Shown here: positions 1 to 5,133 of the stretch, one piece after another
Numbering within the stretch: the first letter of the stretch is position 1
How the letters are laid out: every line of letters starts with the position of its first letter
Assembly: GCA_011330545.1 (NCBI GenBank)
Contig: DRQI01000223.1
Coordinates: forward strand, 1-5,580
DNA: 5,580 bases
Direction: 5' to 3'
Source: Flavobacteriia bacterium
GTDB lineage: Bacteria > Bacteroidota > Bacteroidia > Flavobacteriales > Flavobacteriaceae
Program-made: the position numbers and the translations under genes
Notes under the pieces: generated by a model
Database searches by the model: none
The model's input: the letters and a program-made list of their open reading frames with translations, nothing else
Told to the model about the DNA's origin: nothing

Positions 1-2
1 AT

Positions 3-650
3 TATGTAAATGCTAAGGCTCATGTGGCTAGAGGGCTTACCCTGATTCCGGCTTATCACTATATCGGTATTTTCGAAAATACAGCCTCCGCTAGGAGAAA
101 TAATAGCCCTGTTAATTTTATGAATACCACTAGGGCAAATGATGAGGCCATATACCTGCTATATTTTGGGCTGAAAAAACAATGGAACAGGTTTTCTATA
201 GTACCTAATATTTCATATTCAAATTCAACATTAACCACAGATAATAGTAAAGAAACGGTGAATAGGATTCAATACGGATTGGATATGGGATATACTGTAA
301 AAGGGCTCAATGATAAACTTTGGTTAGGGTTTGACGCCAATATTCTAGATGCCAATAATAAAAATGATTTTATTTGGGGCACAAAGGCATATTATCAAAT
401 AAATCCTAAGGCGTTTTTTTATGTGCGCTATTTGAATGCCAATACTTCTAATTTTTCTGAAAATAATGGCGAATACTATTACAATTCTGTTTCTATTTTA
501 ACTGATAAAATCGGGATTACCTATAACTATCATTTCACCCCAAAATTTTCATGGTTTATCAATTACCAATATGAAAATGCAGAAGATTTAGAAAATGATA
601 TCTTATTTTCTTATAATACATTAATTACCGGATTAAAATATGATTTTTAA
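3..650 (+). CDS. Outer-membrane beta-barrel protein, C-terminal part (5' truncated by window edge)
   Basis: The frame is open from the left edge (first complete codon at position 3) to the TAA at 648-650, so this is the last 215 residues of a longer protein. An internal GTG at 24 is not a credible start because coding continues upstream of it. The sequence is a succession of short amphipathic strands rich in Tyr, Phe and Asn, with alternating hydrophobic residues (WNRFSIVPNISYS, KLWLGFDANI, KAFFYVRYLNANTS, IGITYNYHFT, FSWFINYQYEN). It ends in GLKYDF, the C-terminal aromatic pattern of barrels inserted by the BAM machinery. I infer an integral outer-membrane protein; what it transports or binds cannot be told. 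The gene for a secreted TPR protein starts 20 bases downstream, so the pair probably forms one operon and may work together at the envelope. Membership of a named barrel family (for example YaiO-like) is possible but I cannot show it. Confidence 0.75.
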   Translation, partial: YVNAKAHVARGLTLIPAYHYIGIFENTASARRNNSPVNFMNTTRANDEAIYLLYFGLKKQWNRFSIVPNISYSNSTLTTDNSKETVNRIQYGLDMGYTVKGLNDKLWLGFDANILDANNKNDFIWGTKAYYQINPKAFFYVRYLNANTSNFSENNGEYYYNSVSILTDKIGITYNYHFTPKFSWFINYQYENAEDLENDILFSYNTLITGLKYDF

Positions 651-669
651 ACATAAAAAAATAAATACC

Positions 670-1290
670 ATGAAGAACACCATTTTAACAAGCTCATTAT
701 TATTATTTTTTACGCTAGGCATAAATGCACAAAACAATAAATTACTTAAAGCTTTTGAACAAAGTTATAGCCATGAAAAAAATATGGAATTTACCAAAGC
801 CGCCCATGATTTAGAGGTAATATACCCAACTAATATGGCCAATTACGAATTAAATTTAAGGCTTGGCTGGCTAACCTACTTATCGGGTAATTTTAAAGAA
901 TCAGAAAAGTTTTATTCAAAAGCCATCACTTTAAAACCTTTTGCCATTGAAGCCATTTATGGCAACATATTACCGCTATTAGGGCAAAAAAAATATACTG
1001 ACGTGATACAATTGGCCAACAAAGCATTAACCATTGCCCCTAACGATTCTAAGGCCGAATATTTTATCGGTTTGGCCAACTACTACAAAAAAGATTATTT
1101 AAAAGCTGAAAAATATTTAGAGAAAGCTATTAATAAATACCCCTTTGACTTAGATATAAATTTAATGTTAGGATGGACCAAATTTGCTTTGGGCAAAAAA
1201 AATGAAGCCAAGCTGCTTTTTCAGATAGCACAAAGAAACGCGCCTAATAGTATCGGGGTAAAAACGGCATTGGAAATAATTAGTAAATAG
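670..1290 (+). CDS. Secreted tetratricopeptide-repeat (TPR) protein
   Basis: This encodes 206 residues from the ATG at 670. An in-frame ATG at 640 lies inside the preceding gene and would add ten charged residues in front of the signal peptide, so 670 is preferred. Residues 1-20 form a typical signal peptide (MKN, then a Leu/Phe-rich core, then GINA) with likely cleavage before Gln21, so the product is probably periplasmic; there is no lipobox Cys. From about residue 27 to 194 there are roughly five TPR-like helical pairs. The clearest are 59-92 (LGWLTYLSGNFKESEKFYSKA) and 127-160 (AEYFIGLANYYKKDYLKAEKYLEKA), with the usual Gly/Ala and final Pro positions. TPR arrays bind other proteins; the partner is unknown, although the adjacent upstream barrel is a natural candidate. 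TAG at 1288-1290 ends the gene. Confidence 0.8.
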   Translation: MKNTILTSSLLLFFTLGINAQNNKLLKAFEQSYSHEKNMEFTKAAHDLEVIYPTNMANYELNLRLGWLTYLSGNFKESEKFYSKAITLKPFAIEAIYGNILPLLGQKKYTDVIQLANKALTIAPNDSKAEYFIGLANYYKKDYLKAEKYLEKAINKYPFDLDINLMLGWTKFALGKKNEAKLLFQIAQRNAPNSIGVKTALEIISK

Positions 1291-1321
1291 CTTTTAAATT
1301 ATTGAAATGATATTAAACCGA

Positions 1322-1347
1322 TGGCCTTTTGTTATAGAAAAAGGCTA
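1322..1347. terminator. Hairpin between convergent genes, possible terminator
   Basis: GCCTTTT (1324-1330) pairs perfectly with AAAAGGC (1339-1345) around an 8-base loop. A G-T and a T-A pair extend the stem to 1322/1347. It lies 32 bases after the TPR gene stop, in the gap where + and - strand genes converge, which is where a terminator is expected. The T-run on the + strand (1365-1370) is about 18 bases past the stem rather than directly after it, and there is no good U-tract in the - direction. The call is therefore tentative. Confidence 0.35.
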
Positions 1348-1408
1348 GACCGCATTTTATTCGCTTTTTTCTTGTATTGAAAAAAAACTGGTGGTTTAGT
1401 TGAGGTTA

Positions 1409-1921
1409 CTAGGGAGTCTTGCCGTGGTTAGCAGTATTACCTGCTAGCTTTATTTTATCTATTACCCTTTTCAATTCGAATTCTTTTTGCGTTCCTATTA
1501 AAAATTTCTTCCCGTTCTTTAATTCAATCGCTAATCCTATTTGGCCCTTTGTATTATATACTGTTCCGTATTTTGTCCAAAGCCGTATCCCCCAACCTCC
1601 AACGAAACCATAATTCACAATTTTGGCATTTTTTATTTCACCCCATGTTACATTCTTTTTTAAAAAAGGGATAAACTTAATCTTTATTTCGTCTTTATCA
1701 ATTTCAGTTTTTAGGCGCATAAACCAAAATAAACCTATGATGCCAAAAACAACTATCGAAAAAAAAATCAATCCAAAATCAGACATAGATGTGTTTCCTG
1801 ATTTTTCTCCAACAATCAATTGTTTATAGATTGCATAGATTGGCAACATTCCAATTCCCCCTAGGAGAATCCACAACCACAATTGCGTAAATTTCTGTTC
1901 TTCTTTAAATTCAATTTTCAT
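1409..1921 (-). CDS. Two-helix membrane protein with PH-like C-terminal domain, unknown function
   Basis: This encodes 170 residues from the ATG at 1921-1919, with TAG at 1411-1409. Two hydrophobic segments at about residues 13-34 and 49-69 should span the inner membrane as a hairpin. Residues 71-157 follow as a beta-rich cytosolic domain: EIDKDEIKIKF, VTWGEIKNAKIV, GGWGIRLWTKYGTVYNTKG, then GLAIELKNGKKFLIGTQ and a closing helix. That order (strands, an aromatic Gly-rich turn, then a Lys-rich strand and C-terminal helix) resembles bacterial PH-like membrane proteins common in Bacteroidota. I recognise the general type, not a named function. The last residues (NTANHGKTP) look unlike the domain. 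The DNA encoding them contains CTAACCA, also found in repeat B, so the C-terminus may run into a cassette boundary. Repeat A lies upstream of the start, and the gene has no co-directional neighbour close by. Confidence 0.75.
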   Translation of the reverse strand: MKIEFKEEQKFTQLWLWILLGGIGMLPIYAIYKQLIVGEKSGNTSMSDFGLIFFSIVVFGIIGLFWFMRLKTEIDKDEIKIKFIPFLKKNVTWGEIKNAKIVNYGFVGGWGIRLWTKYGTVYNTKGQIGLAIELKNGKKFLIGTQKEFELKRVIDKIKLAGNTANHGKTP

Positions 1922-1955
1922 TTTAATTATGGCTTTTTAAAGGTGATTTCGGGTA

Positions 1956-2062
1956 ACAATTGTATAAGCAGCATTACAACTATACCCTTATTATCTGCAA
2001 GATACTAAAAACATGAAAATAGTTATGGGTTAGGCATGGTTTTGTTGAATTGGAGTCTTACC
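1956..2062 (-). repeat. Intergenic repeat, copy A
   Basis: This is one of three imperfect copies of an element of about 100 bp (B 2966-3059, C 4355-4459). It shares ACAATTGTATAA with copy C (1956-1967 here), then CTATACCCTTA, then TGCAAGATACTAAAA (1996-2010, identical in B). It also has ATAGTTATGG-GTTAGGCATG, shared with B, and TTGAATTG near the end, shared with C. Read in the direction of the genes, it lies between the three-helix membrane protein gene and the 170-residue protein gene, ending 34 bases before the latter's start codon. The conservation of position suggests a cassette boundary or a shared promoter/leader module. Confidence 0.7.
1980..2035. other. attC-like imperfect inverted repeat in copy A
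   Basis: CTATACCC (1980-1987) can pair with GGGTTAG (2027-2033), giving seven base pairs with one unpaired T. The right end reads GTTAGGC (2029-2035), which fits the GTTRRRY core of integron attC sites; on the other strand it reads GCCTAAC, fitting RYYYAAC. The left arm lacks a matching full core, so this is a resemblance only. Copy B has the same structure, with the C/G run shortened on both arms. Confidence 0.35.
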
Positions 2063-2114
2063 CTTCCGTCCACGCCTGCGGCGTGGCCACCTTCCCTCTT
2101 TGGGGAAGGAGTTT
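2057..2114 (-). repeat. REP-like paired-hairpin element, copy 1
   Basis: There are two adjacent perfect hairpins: CCACGCC/GGCGTGG (2070-2076 with 2080-2086, 3-base loop) and CCTTCCC/GGGAAGG (2090-2096 with 2103-2109, 6-base loop). Read on the - strand the order is ACTCC, hairpin, GGTGGC, hairpin, GACGG, GGTAAG. The same order, with diverged bases, appears in copy 2 (opposite orientation) and, more loosely, in copy 3. The GC-rich hairpins in AT-rich DNA resemble dispersed REP-type elements found between Bacteroidota genes. The element directly adjoins repeat A. Confidence 0.7.
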
Positions 2115-2160
2115 GCCCGCCGGCTTCAAATATTATTTGATACTGTTTTAACTCTATACT

Positions 2161-2226
2161 GTAACTCCCCTTTTTAGAAAAGGAGAAGTGGCATGCGCCA
2201 TAAGCGTGTTTCGGGGTGGTTTTAAG
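2161..2226 (+). repeat. REP-like paired-hairpin element, copy 2 (inverted relative to copy 1)
   Basis: On the + strand this reads ACTCC, a hairpin CCTTTT/AAAAGG (2169-2174 with 2178-2183, loop TAG), AGTGGC, a second weaker hairpin region (TGGC-ATGC-GCCA), then CGGGGTGG. This is the same plan as copy 1 read on the opposite strand. The ACTCC ends of the two copies face each other across about 47 bases, so together they form a large diverged inverted repeat like a two-unit BIME. Confidence 0.6.
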
Positions 2227-2278
2227 AGAGTAAAGTGATACTAAAATCGTGTCGTTTTTATTCCTTTTTCTTTCTGTT

Positions 2279-2719
2279 TTAAGGCCTGACAATATATTTC
2301 CAAATAAATTTCGGTTGAGTTTCAATAGTTTTAATTTCAAAATTACGCTTTAAATAGAACATATTATCTGTGTTAAAAACTATAAAAATTGTTAACAATA
2401 AAGATACCCCTGAAATACCAAATAAAACAATTGTTATAATTTTATTAAGTTTCCTTTTTATTATAAATCGGTCAATTGAGTATATTAACACAAACCATAC
2501 TGTAAAATAAAACAATAAGTCAATTAAAAATTCTAAAATGAAATATTGTTCAGACATTGAAGTATGCCAACCTTCGCAAGAATATACTAAAGGAAACCCA
2601 ATCATTATTGAATGAGGTGCATCAATTGGTAAAACATACCACCATTTTGTAACTAGTGAAAATGAAATTATTGTTAAAGGAATTATTCGTTTATATGTTA
2701 ATTCTTTTAGACTATTCAT
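2279..2719 (-). CDS. Three-helix membrane protein, unknown function
   Basis: This encodes 146 residues from the ATG at 2719-2717; TAA at 2281-2279. An alternative in-frame ATG at 2734 would add MALLS and lengthen the overlap with the upstream gene. The 2719 start gives a compact overlap of 8 bases with the stop codon of the DUF7660-like gene, which suggests translational coupling. Hydrophobic segments lie at about residues 12-31, 59-82 and 93-116. Between the first two is a conserved-looking loop (YVLPIDAPHSIMIGFPLVYS, then CEGWHTSMS) with Cys48, Trp51 and His52. The second helix carries ILEFLIDLLFYF. I have the impression that similar small GWHTSMS-type membrane proteins occur in other Bacteroidota, but I know of no assigned function. 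Operon structure with the upstream gene is the best clue to its role. Confidence 0.7.
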   Translation of the reverse strand: MNSLKELTYKRIIPLTIISFSLVTKWWYVLPIDAPHSIMIGFPLVYSCEGWHTSMSEQYFILEFLIDLLFYFTVWFVLIYSIDRFIIKRKLNKIITIVLFGISGVSLLLTIFIVFNTDNMFYLKRNFEIKTIETQPKFIWKYIVRP

Positions 2720-2939
2720 AGATAGAAGAGCCAATTAAAATATTCATAAAATTTTCCCAGCTTGGTTCATCAGCATTCATTTTAAAATCAAAATTATCAT
2801 AATAGCCTTGAATATCTTCTGTATACCTTTCCATTGCTTCAAGAAAATTTTCAAGCGTTTGATTTTCCCATTCAGATTTATTGTTTTCAAGGTCATTTCT
2901 AAATTCCTTGATAAATTCTATAAATTCTTTTCGGGTCAT
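2712..2939 (-). CDS. Small acidic DUF7660-like protein
   Basis: This encodes 75 residues from the ATG at 2939-2937 to TAG at 2714-2712. The open frame continues upstream to 3122, but the extra 61 codons cross repeat B and give a low-complexity sequence unrelated to the domain, so the short start is chosen. An A-rich leader precedes it, as is usual in Bacteroidota. The pattern TRKEFIEFIKEFRNDLENN, then WENQTLENFLEAMERYTEDI, QGYYDN, PSWENFMNILIGSSIYE matches what I recall of the DUF7660 family: a helical start, W-x-N-x-T-L-E-x-F-L-E-A, GYY, and a final P-S-W...A/G..IYE. The length is also right for that family. It is cytosolic and highly acidic, with unknown function. Small acidic proteins in variable arrays are sometimes immunity or inhibitor proteins, but no toxin partner is visible. 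The downstream membrane protein gene overlaps it by 8 bases. Confidence 0.75.
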   Translation of the reverse strand: MTRKEFIEFIKEFRNDLENNKSEWENQTLENFLEAMERYTEDIQGYYDNFDFKMNADEPSWENFMNILIGSSIYE

Positions 2940-2965
2940 TTTCGTTTTGTTTTTAATGAAACACA

Positions 2966-3059
2966 ACAAATATATTAACATATTGCGCCTATACCTATTA
3001 TGCTTGCAAGATACTAAAACCACAAAAATAGTTATGGTTAGGCATGAATTCGTTGTTTT
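2966..3059 (-). repeat. Intergenic repeat, copy B
   Basis: This is the second copy of the element of about 100 bp. It lies between the C-S lyase gene and the DUF7660-like gene and ends 26 bases before the latter's start. It shares TGCAAGATACTAAAA (3005-3019) exactly with copy A, ATAGTTATGGTTAGGCATG with copy A apart from one G, and CACAAAA-ATA with copy C. The left end (ACAAATATATTAAC) is more diverged, and no REP-like hairpin element adjoins it, unlike copies A and C. Confidence 0.7.
2987..3043. other. attC-like imperfect inverted repeat in copy B
   Basis: GCCTATACC (2987-2995) pairs with GGTTAGGC (3036-3043) as GCCTA-ACC/GGT-TAGGC with one bulged T, enclosing 40 bases. On the - strand the unit is 57 bases long, starts GCCTAACC and ends GGTATAGGC. 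The length, the RYYYAAC-type end and the unpaired base resemble a folded integron attC site, but the second core is not canonical. Confidence 0.4.
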
Positions 3060-3171
3060 GGATAAAAAGGCGTGAATTTTTATTGTAACATGTAAATACT
3101 CGGCATTGTTGGTTGAAAACATTTATGAAATGATAGTTGTATTTTTTTAGGAGTTTGTACAACCATTACTG

Positions 3172-4332
3172 TTATTTAGTAGGCACCGCTTTTTTTATTC
3201 TTTTTATTGCATCAATTACTTTTTCATTAGTGGTTGCAATGTTCATTCTCATAAATAAGGCGCCTTCTCGCCCAAACCAATGGCCTGCGTTAAGGCCGAT
3301 TCCGGTATTTTCTGTTAAATGAACAAACATTTCTTTTGTATCTGAATAAACTTTTCTAAAATCTAACCAGACTTGATAAGTTCCTTCGGGTTTTATGAGT
3401 ACAATTTTTGAGTTTTCTAATTCGCATTCTATACTTTTACTATTTTTCTCAATTGTACTAATGACATCAAGTAACCAAGGATATCCTTGATTATAAGCCG
3501 ACTCTAAAGCAACTCGTGTTAAGGCATTTGTTCTTCCTAAATTATACTTTTTAAAAGTTGATGAAATGGAGTTTCTTATTTCATCATTTGAAATAATAGC
3601 CATCGCGTCTGCTATTCCACAAAGGTTGAAAGTCTTGGCTTCAGAGGTACAAACCACAATTTTTTCATAATCGTTAACAAACTGTAAAGCAGATGTAAAT
3701 TGATTATCAAAAAGGATTATATCTTTATGAATTTCGTCTGAAATAAGAATTATATTGTTTTCCTTACAAATAGTAACAATTTGCTTTAGTTCTTCTTTTG
3801 TCCAAACTCTTCCAACCGGATTATGGGGGTTACAAATAATCAAAACTTTGTTGTTATCTACTATTGCTTTTTCTTCTAAGTCTTGAATGTTAATTTGATA
3901 TTGTTTTCCAACTAATTTTAGAGGGTTTTTTATTACGCTACGCTTGGTATTTCTTATCACCTCTCTAAATTCCATAAATACAGGTGGCTGTATTATTACT
4001 CCATCACCCTTAGACGTAAAATTTTCAATTAAAATAGAAATAGTGGTTGTAATACTTGGACTAAAAATTATATGGTTCTTATTTAATTCAATTCCGTAAT
4101 GTTTAAGATACCAATTTTTTTGTGACGCGAAAAAAGATTCGGGCTTGTACTCATATCCAAATCCTGAATTTGTAATTCGTTTTTTTAGTGCTTCTTGAAT
4201 TGGTTTCGCTATTTCAAACTCCATATCTGCCACCCACATTGGCTCAATAGTAGATTTTCCAAATAATGATTCTAATGTTTTCGGATTCGATTTGGTTAAA
4301 GGTAATTCTGCTAATTTTTTATCAATCTCCAT
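3172..4332 (-). CDS. PatB/MalY-type PLP-dependent C-S lyase (putative cystathionine beta-lyase)
   Basis: This encodes 386 residues, the usual length for the family, from the ATG at 4332-4330 to TAA at 3174-3172. It is a fold-type I aminotransferase-like enzyme. Family landmarks appear in order: PMWVADMEF (31-39), FGYEYKP with Tyr60 (58-64), IICNPHNPVGRVW with Asn171 (165-177), the cofactor Asp199 in ISDEIH (197-202), and the PLP Schiff-base lysine Lys233 in SEAKTFNLCG (230-239). Glycine-rich GLNAGHWFG (346-354) and the carboxylate-binding Arg362 in FMRMNIA (360-366) follow. The MalY/PatB group cleaves the C-S bond of cystathionine, cysteine or related thioethers, giving pyruvate, ammonia and a thiol in the cytosol; the exact substrate cannot be read. 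Oddities: QPPVFMEF has Phe119 where relatives usually have Tyr next to the cofactor, and SPSIT (91-95) has Ser93 where Gly is common. The gene stands alone between repeats C and B, with no methionine-pathway neighbours. Confidence 0.88.
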   Translation of the reverse strand: MEIDKKLAELPLTKSNPKTLESLFGKSTIEPMWVADMEFEIAKPIQEALKKRITNSGFGYEYKPESFFASQKNWYLKHYGIELNKNHIIFSPSITTTISILIENFTSKGDGVIIQPPVFMEFREVIRNTKRSVIKNPLKLVGKQYQINIQDLEEKAIVDNNKVLIICNPHNPVGRVWTKEELKQIVTICKENNIILISDEIHKDIILFDNQFTSALQFVNDYEKIVVCTSEAKTFNLCGIADAMAIISNDEIRNSISSTFKKYNLGRTNALTRVALESAYNQGYPWLLDVISTIEKNSKSIECELENSKIVLIKPEGTYQVWLDFRKVYSDTKEMFVHLTENTGIGLNAGHWFGREGALFMRMNIATTNEKVIDAIKRIKKAVPTK

Positions 4333-4354
4333 TGGTGTGATTAATTTATACCCG

Positions 4355-4459
4355 ACAATTGTATAAACGTATTGTGTCTATACCCTTAATGCCTGCAAGA
4401 TAGCAAAAACACAAAATAATTAAGAGTTCGTTATGGCTTTATTGAATTGAAATCTTACC
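4355..4459 (-). repeat. Intergenic repeat, copy C
   Basis: This is the third copy of the element of about 100 bp, between the 166-residue membrane protein gene and the C-S lyase gene, ending 22 bases before the lyase start. It shares ACAATTGTATAA (4355-4366) and CTATACCCTTA with copy A, TGCAAGATA (4394-4402) with A and B, and TTGAATTG plus TCTTACC at the far end with A. The GTTAGGC end seen in A and B is not conserved (CGTTATGGC here). ACAAT (4355-4359) can pair with ATTGT (4371-4375). A REP-like hairpin element adjoins the far end, as in copy A. Confidence 0.7.
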
Positions 4460-4529
4460 TCGGGGTTTTGTGACTAAAGCCACCGTCCCTTCTTCCGGAA
4501 GCCTTGGTAGTAAGAAGGGGCACAACGCC
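4454..4529 (-). repeat. REP-like paired-hairpin element, copy 3
   Basis: CCCTTCTT (4487-4494) pairs perfectly with AAGAAGGG (4512-4519) around a 17-base loop. The loop contains part of the palindrome CTTCCGGAAG (4492-4501). Read on the - strand, the order is CCCCTTCTT stem, GACGGTGGC, a spacer with AGTCAC, then CCCCGAGGTAAG. This matches copy 1 in order and in the GGTGGC and GGTAAG blocks. Copies 1 and 3 occupy the same place relative to repeats A and C. Confidence 0.55.
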
Positions 4530-4557
4530 TTAACGTGTTTTTGGTAATCTTGAAGTA

Positions 4558-5058
4558 TTATGATTGTTGCCCTGGTTCTTTGCTATGCTTTTCTATTGTA
4601 ATTATTAATTCTTTTATTTCATTTGTTGGCATCACAGTTACACATTCAATTTTTTTATCATCTTTTCCGATAACCAAAACACCTTTATTTTCATTTTTAT
4701 ATCCTATTGATTTTACAGAATATGTTTGTGGAATTATTTCTTTAATCTTTATTGAGTCTCTAAACCAACCATAATCGGCTAAATAAGTAATTTTATTTTT
4801 GGCAAAAATTAATTCTTCTTTTCCATAAGTATTCCATAAGGCAACTCGCAATAAATAAAAACCTAGGAGTCCAAAAAAGAAGAGTCCGAATAAAAATCCA
4901 ATATGAAATCTATTTCCCATAGCAATAGCACTAAATGTTACCATGAGAGGTAACAGAAAAAATAGAAAAGAAAAGAAAAACATTATTAATCGGATATATA
5001 ATGATGTTTTTTTTACCTTCAGTGTTAATTTATTATCTTTTAAGATATACTGTTTCAT
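4558..5058 (-). CDS. Two-helix membrane protein with PH-like C-terminal domain, unknown function
   Basis: This encodes 166 residues from the ATG at 5058-5056, with TAA at 4560-4558. A short basic N-terminus is followed by two strongly hydrophobic segments at about residues 21-47 and 52-73, predicted to form an inner-membrane hairpin. Residues 75-157 form a soluble beta-rich domain: WNTYGKEELIFAKNKITYLADYG, then IKIKEIIPQTYSVKS, GVLVIGKDDKKIECVTVM, and a closing helix, NEIKELIITIEKH. The plan (two helices, then a PH-like fold ending in a helix) matches the 170-residue protein at the other end of the array, although the sequences are clearly different. No function is assigned. The gene starts 75 bases after the penicillin-acylase stop on the same strand and has no repeat copy upstream, so it may be read through from that gene. 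Confidence 0.75.
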   Translation of the reverse strand: MKQYILKDNKLTLKVKKTSLYIRLIMFFFSFLFFLLPLMVTFSAIAMGNRFHIGFLFGLFFFGLLGFYLLRVALWNTYGKEELIFAKNKITYLADYGWFRDSIKIKEIIPQTYSVKSIGYKNENKGVLVIGKDDKKIECVTVMPTNEIKELIITIEKHSKEPGQQS

Positions 5059-5133
5059 TTTTACAATAACTCCTCAATGAACTCATTTAACGCAAAGCTA
5101 ATTTGGCTTTTTCATTTGAATAAAGTAGCTTTT

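Larger units (their letters stand above)
1922..2278. other. Gene-free stretch made of repeats
   Basis: No credible gene lies in these 357 bases. A 105-codon open frame on the - strand crosses them (2023-2340), but it translates hairpin repeats and is rejected. The stretch holds the leader of the 170-residue protein gene (1922-1955), repeat A (1956-2062), a GC-rich hairpin element (2057-2114), an AT-rich spacer (2115-2160), and an inverted, diverged copy of the hairpin element (2161-2226). The GC-rich patch at about 2061-2125 stands out from the AT-rich surroundings. Confidence 0.7.

Noticed and set aside
1386..1401. Possible - strand terminator after the 170-residue protein gene (AACT/AGTT stem followed by eight T on the - strand)
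   Set aside because: The stem is only four base pairs with an eight-base loop, too weak to call despite the T-run.
1419..1829. Two short + strand open frames opposite the 170-residue protein gene
   Set aside because: They lie wholly antisense to a better-supported coding sequence and show no domain-like composition.
2023..2340. 105-codon open frame on the - strand
   Set aside because: It runs through part of repeat A and both REP-like hairpin elements and overlaps the real end of the three-helix membrane protein gene. Its product (a TPSPKREGG-type stretch) is what such hairpins give when translated, not a domain.
2940..3122. 61-codon N-terminal extension of the DUF7660-like gene
   Set aside because: It is translated from repeat B, has no relation to the family, and the family-like N-terminus begins at the internal ATG at 2939.
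2881..3322. Two short + strand open frames (2881-3075 and 3137-3322)
   Set aside because: The first is antisense to the DUF7660-like gene and repeat B, and the second mostly antisense to the end of the C-S lyase gene. Neither has a recognisable start context or domain.
1956..4459. CRISPR array
   Set aside because: The repeats are about 100 bp, diverged, and separated by whole genes, not by short uniform spacers, and no cas genes are present.
4535..4774. + strand open frame of 79 codons
   Set aside because: It is antisense to the 166-residue membrane protein gene and reads as a shadow of it.
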